Assembly: GCF_000524195.1 (NCBI RefSeq) | Contig: NW_020170451.1 | Span: forward strand, 238,054 to 288,662 | From: Echinococcus granulosus | Taxonomy: Eukaryota > Platyhelminthes > Cestoda > Cyclophyllidea > Taeniidae | Direction: 5' to 3' | Length of the DNA: 50,609 bases | Shown: positions 29,001-41,000 of the stretch, piece after piece | How positions within the stretch are numbered: the stretch's first letter is position 1 | How the letters are laid out: each line of letters begins with the position of its first letter | Notes under the pieces: model-generated | Database searches by the model: none | What the model was told of the DNA's origin: nothing | What the model saw: only the letters and a program-made list of their open reading frames with translations | Made by a program: the position numbers and the translations under genes

Positions 29001-32000
29001 TCCTCGAGACATCCTGATATGACATGACTGTTTTTGAATGGTTATCCTAATGAAACTTGACTTTTAAGGTCAGTGCTGTGGCCCTTCTATTTTTGTGAAT
29101 TTGACTTATTCCGACATCTTTTGTCAAAAGGCTCGACAGACGATAGTACAGGAGCCATGGATAGCGGGTTCCGTGCGTACGGTGAGCTCAGTCCAATCAG
29201 ACACAGCGGCGGCAGCGCGCCTCCCTGATTTGACAAGTCCCGCCACCTCCGCTTCAAGCATTCTCACCGAGGTGAGAACTCAAGGCAAGCCAGTGATGGG
29301 GCTGAGACAGCACATCCAGACCCGAAAACCGCGCATCCTCTCACAGGCTCAGCTTTCACAGTCCTGTAGTGGTGTGGGTGTCAACGGAAACCGGCCTCAA
29401 AGAGACAGCACTCAGAGTCCTCAAATTTCTCAGCCGATTTCAGAGTTCTCACTAAACTTTGAGGCTACGGAGCAGGCGGGTAGATTGTCCAAAGCTTCCT
29501 TCGCCTGTGATGACCGCGTGGGGCAGGTTTGTTGAGTAATTCATTCAGCATTTCATCATGTGAAACTGTATATGTGCTAAGGTACCATCATGAAACTGTC
29601 AGTGACAAGATTGGTAAATATGGTAGGTGATCCTTTGGCAGTGCTTCACTAACAGGCCTAATCTTATGCCAGCAATATGAGGTTGAGTGTAATTCTAATT
29701 ATGTTGGATGCTGTTTGACGCATTTTTTTTTTATTTCTGAAGCGACACTGCTATTATTTTACTAAAATTCCTTTTAAAGATTGATTGGAGGAAGGTAAAA
29801 CGGCCTTTTCTTAACAATAGTTTGGGAATTGTGTAACTAACTTTTTATTGCTTGTATTCAATCCATATTTACTGGGATTTATTTCAATGCATTGCCCCAG
29901 GTCTTTCCTGAATGTGAACTGAGACACAATACTTGGGCGGAATATGTATTGCCGACGTAGGGGAGGGCTGAGGAACTACAAGTATGACCTAGAAACCGTG
30001 CTGCCCAGTGGAAGTGCAAAGTCGGAAACCTAAGTATCAAAACGATCAGTTAAACAAATATTCATGGTGTTTCATTAAGTTAATATTACCTATAACGTAA
30101 AATGCTGTTCCTACTATCTTGATGTTAGTCAACCCAGGGATGACTGGGTGCCAATATTTAAGAAGGCTTTCTTCAAACTCGCGTTAAAAATATCTCAGAG
30201 CAATGTATGACTTGTTTGACTCCGGTGAAGCATTACAGATATTTGCTAGCGTCAAATGGCACTTATTTAACCGGAAATAAGGCTTATTTGGTGACTTTTC
30301 TCCTTAGGCTATACAAACACTGCATTACCGCTCTCAAGGGATCCGCGGTTTGCTCGTACACCTCCGTAGTTCTTTTAAAACCAACTCAGCAGGCGGCTTG
30401 CTGCACGATAAAGTTGTTGATGTGAATGCAAAAGCCATGCATAAATACTTGTTTGGAATTAGCTATCTAACGGAATAAAATGCGCATAGTTAAGAAAATC
30501 TGTTGAGTTAAGTACTCCTCCCACCCGTCTGCTATCAGGGTTTGGCAACTACTCGACTACCACAGTCCACAAAAATGTGTCCTATTTAGAGCTGTACTGC
30601 TCAAAGATAAAAGCTAAATTGTTCTCGGACTAGGGACCTGCTCTATTTAATTTGCTGCCTCAAGCTCTATCAATCTGTCTGGTGGAACCGAATGTCATAA
30701 AATGGCAGAAGCATATCTCACATGCATGGAACGCTGGCAGCCAAAGTACTAATGATGTCCTATCGACGGGTCAGGCACATGAGAGAAGGGAGACAAGTTA
30801 GACCTTTTTCGACCCATGAGTTTGAATTTGCTAAGGAGAAATCAAAACGAATAAGGCTTCGAACAGCTTCGTCCGGCTTGCGTGATACCGTCAATCCGGC
30901 GCCAGTGAAACCACAAAACCTCTGAAACAGCTAATGCATTCATTGAAAATAAAAATAACTTTTAGTTTCTCCTTTCCTCCTCTCGACTGTCTTGTTCAGC
31001 AACCCACTTCGGATAGGGAGAGTGGGGTGGGCTGGGGAGAGAGGACAAAAGCAAAAGCCAAGAATTGACATAGTTTTTTCGGGAATAAGAAATTCTCTAT
31101 CAGACATTTGCACTATCAGGTCTGGGGAGTTAATTCATAATAATTAGTGTGCAAGAGACGAGTTGCAGGAAATAATCACAATTCTGCATGCTGGACGGCG
31201 GATGTATTTTACCTCGCCTGTAAGACGTGTGAGCACTTGCGTGTGTGATATCAGTGAGTTCATGTGCGGTAGGGATTCGCACAACATGAAGTGTTTTCGT
31301 TCAAAGGCGTGCACCTGATGGGGTTGGTGTGGAGTTCCGTACAAACTCCATCTTCAGACATAATTAATTGTGGTTGTGGTGTGGCGGCTCTGATGATAAC
31401 GGAAACAACGACAGCACCGGTAGCAGTAGTAGTAGAGGTACAAAACTGCCAAAGTCTGAATGAAGTAAAGGCAAGTTTATGTGTTGTAAGCGCGTTCTCA
31501 AATCAAATTTATCTCATCTGGTGGCACAGTTAAGGTATGAAGGTAGAGGAGTGACTTTTGAAGCAAGACCAGAAGCCCGAATTCAATTGTATTTGGATGT
31601 GCAATCATTTGTGACAAAGATGGCACCCAAGTGAGTCACTGGCATTTACCGACTGGGCACGTATTCGCTTCATTACTTGCAATCAGGTCCCTGCACTTCT
31701 GATGCCTACACACACACACACTCATGCATAAACCTGTTACCCCGGAGATGCATAAATCAAGACCCACCTTCCCAGTGCCTCGTTTCCTCCTCCCCTGGCT
31801 GACCATCAAATCAACCCTCCGGCACTCGAGGCAGCGATAGGGGGAATGACGCTAGGAAGGTGGGAAGTGCTAACCAATCGCACTTGTCTCCCCTACGGGG
31901 TCCACCTCATTAACTGCGACCTTGGTAACCATATTGACATTGAGGTCTAGGTTGGGCAAATTTTGGTCGCTTTGCTTTTCATTATCTGATACCAGACGCG

Positions 32001-35000
32001 TCGATTGATAGAAACGTGCCCAAAAGACAAATAGTCCAGTTGAAGTACGGTAAATCGTTTGAAATTAGCGGATGAATTACTAATTTGGTGGTTCGTCCCC
32101 TTCCCCACTATTTTTGGCATTCGTGAGTCAGAATTCTTGCTCTACCTAATGCGCTTAGAAACAAATCCTACTCATGTCAATGGTTTATAATGCACTTCCC
32201 AAGTTTCTGGGACCATTATTACGATAAACTTTTAATTTTGTACATCGTTAGTGACGAGTCTTCCTGAACCCTCCAGTTGGGCAGATAGCGCATTCGATGT
32301 CTTATGCATTTCAGATGTGCAGACAGTTATGCGTCCTCCTGATGATTTTATCCAAACACAAGCTACGCATGCTCAGCCAAAAGCGCATTTGTTAAGACCT
32401 CGAGAAGATTTGGCAATTTAGGACATTAAGAGCTATGACATTTAATTAGTCCACATTTAATGACCGTGAGGGGCTGGTCAAGCATCACATGACGGTTTCC
32501 AGCTTGATAAAAAGTGGTAAATCACAATTCAATCGCGTTGATCACTATTCTATTTTGAGACATCTTGTAAACTACTATGGCGCTTGGAGTCTGTCCTGAA
32601 GAAGAAAAAACGTACATTAGTAGAGTGGAAAGGCTGGAGGCCAATGGAGTAGTCCAGAGGCCACTCTGCCCGACGTAAGCACGAAGGTGGAGCCCTGAAT
32701 TCCAAAACAGAGTTAAACAAACGAGCACGATGATACATTGCACGATGATCACCTTCAGAATCTATTTATCCGGTAATTAACTTAAGTTTAATTGTCATCC
32801 TCTACTTTTTTTGCGTAAAATGTTTGTATATGCTATTACAAGGGGAGAAAGTAAAATCAAGACCATCCAGTTTACCATTGAAATGCCAAATTTTATCCCC
32901 AAATCAGTTTCAACAAGTATTCGAGATTTCTCCAGCTATGATTCTCTCTAAAGTAGTCTCCATTCGAAGTTACAGAACTAGGTCGCAGATACGAAGGAGA
33001 CCACCACCCTCATACCTCAAATGAATGATTACCACTTTCAGTTACAGCCATGTGCTCTAACTTATGCTTCGTTGAATGATCTTAAGCCACCATAATCTGC
33101 TCCATTTGGTAAAATAAAAACACTACTAGACATTAATTCAAGCATTAATTCGGTGTAAATTTGAGTGATGAGGCGCCATGAGAACAAAATTAACAAAACC
33201 ATATTTTGCATAAGCTCTCCTTTCAAAGGGTGGGTTTAAGTTCGAGCGAAAAGTAAAAAAGGACCGAGCTTTTTCTCTTAAGGGCGATTAAAGCTGCAGC
33301 AGCTGCTTCGTCTCACAATGTAATTTTTGCACAAAATTGCGCCCCATGAAGTTATTCCACCCAAAGTTGCAAGTTGTATGGCCTATGAGTCGGCCTTTGC
33401 ACAAAGGGCTTCCCACGCCTTATCATGTCTGTTCACATCTCCACCCCTTGTGTCATCACTTAGGCTTGCAGGTGACAGTCATTCAGATTATTATGGTACT
33501 TGCGCAAAGAATCGGGGCGCTATCCAGTCTATGGCCATTAGTGACATTGCCTTTTCAAAAAGAAGATTTTTAAGCCTTGTTGATTTTGACTGGAGAATGT
33601 ACATAATTTTTTTACATCTGAGTGCTATTACATTCATCGCCAAGTAAATGTGTTGTTTTTACATCTGGCGAGTGCTTTTTGGAAGTTTAGTATTCGCCCG
33701 ATCGTTCGATCACTCTTCCAAGTGCTATGATAAAATTATCAGGATTGCACACATACATGTCTGTAGACTGTGCGACCAATTGCTCAGCTATTTCAACCAG
33801 CTAGTGTTCATTAACAGCGATAGAATTAACTATAGCTATTTACTTTTAAATAGAGGACATAAAAACAGTAAAGAGGGGCATGTTTCAAGGTCAGTTGGAC
33901 AAGTTTTAGAAATTTGCCTGTATACTGCAGCTCCAGTACCCCACCTCGACGGTTCGGAAGGGTATCTTCGATTGTGCAGACCAAATGTGCGCCACAATCA
34001 GGCAGTGGTTTTTCGGATGCAGTGTGCTTAGTGGAGAAGCAAGCACCACCCCCACTGCCACATCCCCACTTGCGTCTGTGCTGCGCGCTTTCGACCCTGA
34101 AAGCGACCAGATCCGAGTCCGTGCGCAGGTTCCTTGGACGTCTCTCTTGAGTGTTGGTGTATGATCGTGGTGGTGGTAGTGGCGGCAGCAGCAGGTGTGA
34201 ATGGGATTGCCTGGGCTATGCTACCGGTGTTGTGAATCCTTGCGCACATCCCCTCTGTAGGAATAATGGTTCTGTGGGACCTTTACTAGCACATTTAGGG
34301 TTCAATTGGTCTCACTATGCCGTGATTAAGAAATATCGGGTACACGCCAGACCATGCTTCACTCTAAAGTATTCACCATTTCAGCAATATATTACATATT
34401 GTCAGGATTTTCCTACCATTCACTGTGGTCAGAATAAGTTTTGTAGCGAAATTTAATGCTTAGAGGGGTACCCTCCAATACCTACTTTATTATTTTCATG
34501 AACCTAATTGGTAAATCACATATTTCGCCACCTTAAAATTCCTCAACAAGTAACTACCGTGGGTGCTTATCTCGCCAAAAAGTGAATGTCACTAAGTACA
34601 GTCTTCTTAAGATGAAAATCACCGAAAGGGCAACGATTTTAAACTCTACCACTGCGCGAATGAACCCAAAACTTATGATAGCGGAAATTTTTCGTAGATA
34701 AAGTATTTACTGTCTTTGAGAAGCAACAGCAACTAGTGGTGTACAACCTTTATTAGGATTTAGTGATTAAACGAATAAGCAAATTTTCTCCCTTTTTCTA
34801 GCCGCATTCGTCAGCATGGTCCGAGCGTACCTCCTCGGTTCCGCATAGTTGTCGCAGCGGCGACAATAACAGGGGCAGTGAAACGGCCACGGCAGCTTTG
34901 GGGGGAACAGGAGGGGATGAGGCTGAGCCACAGTGGGTGCGCTATTGTGTAAGCTGTTGCTTAGGGGCCACCGACACCGGTGGAGGCGGGGGTATTTCCC

Positions 35001-38000
35001 CCTCGGTGGGGGTAGCCCAGACCCTTTTGACCGGTCTGGCAGGAGCGGCACCTTACCCGCGGCTTGCAGATGTCGCACGGTGCTCTCTCCTAGCCTGTGA
35101 GCAGCGCGAGGCGCTATGTGCTCGGCAGGATGCCGAAATCGCTGTCCTTGAAGCCTCTTTGGCTGAGGCGAAGGCTACTGGTAATCAGCTCCACTGTCGT
35201 CTCAGCCAAATTGAGGCCTCATGGGGTGCTGCTAACCGCGCTGCTGAATTGGCCGACATGGCTCTTGAGACTAGCGGTGTGCTTGTGCATGTAAGTTCTC
35301 GCCGTCCTCGCAAAACTTTGGTTTTTGTCACATTTATCAATGTCTTCCATAAGAGCTTTGGTGACTATGTATGTCTAATCTAATTGTCACATTTGGTAAC
35401 TTGGAAATAGTTTCTTCATTTCATTGAGAGTTAAAATATTATTTATCATTAGTTTATAGCAATCACTGAGCTAAATGTGCGTAATATTACTGTCACATTT
35501 CGTTTTGAAGCTAGGGGGGATTAAACGAGTACTTCTATCGGATTTTTAAAACTTTCCAGTCAGACCGACACTTGTGCAAGCTAATAATACCTGGAGGGAA
35601 CCCTCAAAACAATGTAAAAGATAAATTTCTTTTCCAGTCGGGAAAGACGGAACCCTGCTATTAATTTTAAATTCATTAATTTGTATATCCAGGCCAACTT
35701 TGGTCATTAGGCGGGAAAGCACTGCTTGTGTAAGTCCAAATAAATCAAAATATTTTTGTCCTTGTGAAATTTGTTGCGTTTGATCTTCTGGGGAGGCTTT
35801 TTACTTATCCATGACTTGCGCCAGCTGTACTCCTCGGAACTGGCTCTGTTACTGCATAAACAACCACACACTGAGAGGCGTCCGAAATCAAGGAAATCAC
35901 TTCAGGACAGGTCTTTCGGACGCCATTCGCTGTCTAGATCCGCATTCACTAGCAGTTCCACATCAACCTCTTCCTCGTCATCATCTTGTTCCTCCTCCTC
36001 CGGGGACGAACCCCAACGATCCTGCAAAGCCTCAAGTGCCTCTGTAGTACCGGCCAGTTGCCACCACGTTGCTTCGGTGAAAAAGAGCATTGGCCGACAG
36101 ATCCAGCCACCCGCTGCCACCAGTGATAGCGGAAGCAATGTCTATGCTCTCTATGCAATGAATGAAAAATCCTCCGACGAGGCCTTGCACCTTTCTATAC
36201 CAACTTGGATCCCGCCCCATGCCGTGTGCAGTGGACCTGCATGTTTGCGACTCCTCAAAATGCAGAGGTACGGCCTTTTCATTTATAAGGCCAAACTTTC
36301 CGAAGACATCAAATTACAAGATTGCATCAGAATATTAAACTTATAAATCAAGTATTTTTAATGAATAGAAGCTCAGCGTGATTACCATTGAGTTGTCATT
36401 TAAAAACACTAAAATTAATGTAATTATGCAACATCTCAGCAGAACTTATTCCGTACTTGAAAGTGGTACTTGGGAAGCAGCGATCAACTCAAATCTCATC
36501 TGAATATATACTTTAATACTGACTATTCTGGTTATTCCTGCCTGCGAGCTGAAATCCATATCCTTCATTTGAGAGTAAATTGGTGTAGAGATTGGCGATT
36601 GAATGCATTTGTGTTTTGGTGATTTAAAAGTTATGGCTTCAAAACATCGCATCGCAATATCCTGATTTTTCACAGCACCGCAATAATAGCGACCCAGCGA
36701 CGTATTCATAAATTCACATGAGAAGAAATATTCTAGTGCTCCTGGCTGCTCCGGGCAGGACCTGACCCGCCCCCCTTCTAAACGCTGATAAATGACTCAC
36801 CTGGGGGCCACTTAATTGGTATTTTTTTAATAAGTCCCTACTTCTTGGGCAAGCACATACACACACACACAGATACACCCTGAGAAGCACAGCCGTTGGA
36901 TTACCCTCACTCCTTCATCGCTGTGATCAAGAAGAGACTCATTTTTGTGTCGGTAGGTTTCAGTGATTTCAATGGGGGATGGACAGTGGGTGGGGAACAT
37001 AAGACTCAGTAACAGGACGCACAGCTCAGTTCTTGATAATGACCGATAGGATCGTAATTCATCATTAATTCACATATTTGGTTGCCCTGCCATACTCGTT
37101 TTACCTCACCTTAGCTGTTAGCTGAGGGTTGGGTCATTTTGTGTATGGTTTTGGCTGAAGGAGGGGGGCTCGAGTGCGTATTTAGTACTAGATCAACGAG
37201 TTACACAGTGAGACACGTTAAATTGTGCTGCGACTTAGATGTCCAAGTCCTCTTTGACTAGTTTAACTACAGCACTTGATCCTTTCCTAAACACAAACCC
37301 TATCCCCACTCCACAGGCGTAGACAAGTATTAGTGGCATCTTTGTTTCGTGTTAATTATCCATTTAAGACCATCAAAATGTCATAAGCGTGTATTATGGC
37401 AGACAATTGAGCAGTCAAACAGATACTGCATTTGAAATTTGGAGGCTATCAATACACATCATTTTGCTTGTTATAAAGTTACCAAATCAGAAGTAAAGTG
37501 ATGAACAATGTCATTGTGGGCATGATAAATAAACATTTGATTTCGTGATGTACTTTCAGTAAGCCCAAGTGTGCTAGTGCAAGCAAGAAAGAATAAAAAA
37601 CAGAAGTTTGTCCCTGAAAATGTAGGAAACGAAGCGGCATGAGTTGTGACGGCAAATGAAAAATGTCGTCCATATGTGCCTTCTTATCTTCATCAAAGAG
37701 AAATTAACGGATATTTCCATTTAAAAGCACGTAATTTAATTCAAGCGCTCTTGTTATCTACTTTGAATCTCTATAACCGTCCATTGTAGGCATCAAACCG
37801 AGCTGACAGCCCTGCATCTGCTCGGCCGATTCGCATCCACATCAGAGCCCTTTCTAAAGCCTGAAAGTCTCAATTCCACAATTGTAGAAGACTTTGGTCA
37901 TAGCACCACCAATGGTAATCGCAGCACGGCGACGGGGACAGAAAGCGGGCTAGGAGCGGAGTCTGGAGGCAGCAGCTCAGGTATGGGGGCTCATGGGGTG

Positions 38001-41000
38001 TACACAAATGCTTGGGGCATCGCTACCAGACCTGCTGCCTCCACACGACATGCCTTCAAGTCTGGTGGGGGGGGCGATTGTGGTTGGCAGACACCCGACT
38101 CCGGTGCGGACAGTTTCAGCACCAACGATCACACCGCCAGCACTGCGGCCACCAAAGCCACTGCGAGCCTTGCGGTCATAGCTGGCGTACCGAACACACA
38201 TACCTGCGCCTCCTGTTCCTCCAACTCTTCTTCCTCTTCTGCCGCCGCCGGTGCTGTAGTTATCAACTCAGGCGTAGGTGCGGGAGTATCCGATGCTACT
38301 GCTGTGCTCCACGACGTTAATGTGTGGACTCGAGTGAAGGAGATGAGGTTGCGCCATATTTTGGATCAGATTATTTGGGAACGAATGCTGGTGAGAAGCA
38401 CCATCGCTGTAGGCGTCAACAACCTCGAAGCCGGTTGCTCGGGAGTTCCGCGGGGTGGAGAATCCCACTACGTGAAACCATATACTGGAAGTGAGGTGAG
38501 TTTGCCAGTGGACTCTTCAACTAAACCATTTCCATCTTTACTCATAGAGTTTAAACGATTAAAACAATTTCTTTACTCAATTTTAGATTAATTTTAGAGT
38601 AAATGAAACGCTTCAGTTGCTATCATCTTACGCACAGTGTTGCAGATCGATGTGACTGAAATCGTTTCTTGTTTTGGTACATTTACATCTTCGTTAAAAT
38701 GGGGTCGCAAGATACCGACCGTATTTTCTAAATCAGACTCGATTTAATACAACATTAAGTTTTGCGTACCTTTTCACCTCGGAAAATTCTACGAATATCG
38801 TTTGGAGTCTGGTGAAGCCAACTCGTAGATCACTTTTGAAATTTTAAGTTGTTTACAGATATATTTGATCCCCATCGCGACATTTTCGACCTAGATGAAA
38901 GGTCAAATTAACTGCCTCACTGTCCATCTCCTTCCAAAAAGCAGTCTTTTATTGACTAAAGAGTATCCCCAGAAATTAGATTACCTCTTTGTCGCACCGC
39001 CACTCCTAAATGGATGGCATTACCCTTTGTCGACTTTCACTGTCTTCACACACTTCTTCCATAGCAAAAGGATAAGATGGTGTTTAGAATTTTAAATTTG
39101 ATTTGATGCCGAATGTTTGGCATATCTACCTCTAATAATCTAGAAGATGCTTAATGGTCGAGGACCACTTTTGGGCGACATCCTCGTTATGTCAGCAATA
39201 TAATCATTGAAGAATTTGATGGGGACCTATGTCTTCCTTTTGCCAGAAACCATCAAAGTAGAGGCGTTCCTCTACTGACATTTTAGCCTAGTTCTTCGAT
39301 GAGCACTTCCTTGTCCTCATTGTCAAACGGTATCGAGGACACAAAGCCGGAAATCAGATGACTTGCAATATTTCGCAGTGCTAGGTCATAGGCTATTTCA
39401 AAGGAAACTTTTCAATGGGTCAAATTTGCAGCACCTTGTTTCAGTGCATCTCGCGCCACCCAGACAGAGCCGTCAACCGTCCGTATTAAAATGACAGTAA
39501 CGTCAAACGTGTGTTTCGAGGACACTCAGAGGCTGAAGCTATTGGGGTGAAGCCAACCGTATATACATAGTTATCATCCTTTAAGTATAACATCGGGTTA
39601 ACAACATTGGTGGCATTCTTCAAATAGGACAAGTCTCATAGCTAATTTGTTCAAAAATTGTCTTTTCTTTGTCAAAGTTCTTCGTAATCTGCTTCAATTT
39701 ATGATTTAATGGAAGATGTAATTCTATCAGCAAAATAGCCTAATTAATTTCCCCGGCCCGCCTAGAGTCATTAGCATAAAATGTCAAGCACCGAAGGCGA
39801 ACCTCTAGATGGCACGAAACCGCTTCTGTTGTCTGATGCCAGGATATCGCCGAATTTTCAGGCACTTCATTGTCTGAACACTTGACTTTACCATCAGCCT
39901 TGTTTCATTTCTCGTTCACATCTACCCGGGAATCCCGCATGCATTGCTGATTTTAACCATACATTTTTGGCCATTCCTATTTTTGTAAATGAAAATTTTT
40001 GTTATCAGAAGCCACTTTTTTAACGGCTCTCACATAAAGGAATACGAATCGGAATCTATAAATAACCAGCGAAACGTTCAAGTATGAAAATACTGATTTC
40101 GTTTCAAAAGTGGACTCGTTTTGACAACGTTTTAAAATGCTTAATTTGTCCACTTGATCTGTTGCTGTAATGCACCGCACTGAGTCTTCGCTGAAGTCGT
40201 AATAAGTCGAAGTGGCATAAAGGAATACGTATTACCAATGTATGGAATATGTGGGCGGCTATAAAACTGGCCCGGTGTGGAAGTACAAACTCCTGAGACT
40301 GATGTTCCCGTGTAGCTAAACCCGCTTAAAGCAAATATGAAACCACTGTATTATCAGACCTCACATGCATTTTTAAGCATGGACTAAAACTTTACTTACA
40401 AAATGTAGGGGGTTTGGGTTTTATCTTTTTCGTGATACTAAAACAAAAGTCGTTTAGTTCTGTCTTAATAACTATGAAAAAGTAGTCAGTGCCAGTTGGC
40501 TTAACGAATTCATACAGCGCTAGTTATGAAGTATGAAGTATTCGGTTCTAGTGTAATGTATTAATTGTTTGTTTAACTCTGGGTTTTGGTGACTGGCCGC
40601 CTGGGTAATTTAGCCTCCCAGCCTTGCCAGTATCCACCGAGCCCTTCAATAGGTCTACAATACATATTCTGCTCGAGTATTATGTCCTCTTACGTCTTCA
40701 AGGAAGACTACGGGTGCTACAGGTTATCGGAGAGTGCTAAGAGGTTTTTAGACGACTAAATATTAGCCGTAAGTTATATCCACATCGGTAAGTAGAATTT
40801 TAAAACGGATAAAACAAGTTATCTTCCTCTATTTGCAAGCAGGATGACAGATTACAGTGAAAGAAAGTTTAATCAAGCCCTCACATATGCACAAGGCGAG
40901 GCGGATGGCAAGATTGCCTGGATGAAAATTTCGACATCACTACTCCTTTTTCCATCTTCCTGTTTTGTGTTTATTTTCATTATATTCTTATTTCCGTTTA

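Larger units (their letters stand above)
19750..29130 (+). other. MCC intron 3 with gap, islands and one repeat
   Basis: This is the largest intron (at least 9.4 kb). It holds a 100-N assembly gap, a solo repeat copy at about 24473-24663, and several GC-richer microsatellite islands (about 20230-20460, 21580-21920, 23230-23620, 25020-25160, 27990-28860). A possible small in-frame exon at 25270-25359 is discussed among the findings. The open frames across the islands on both strands look like composition artefacts. Confidence 0.5.
29527..33930 (+). other. MCC intron 4 with two repeat copies
   Basis: This 4.4-kb intron carries two solo repeat copies (about 29897-30075 and 32581-32742) and GC-richer islands near 31190-31440 and 31690-31900. 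AP-1-type TGAGTCA occurs at 31632-31638 and 32124-32130. A 67-codon frame at 30722-30925 has protein-like composition but no splice context, so I do not annotate it. Confidence 0.45.

Noticed and set aside
30722..30925. 67-codon open frame in MCC intron 4
   Set aside because: The composition is protein-like, but there is no splice context, no recognised family and no continuation.
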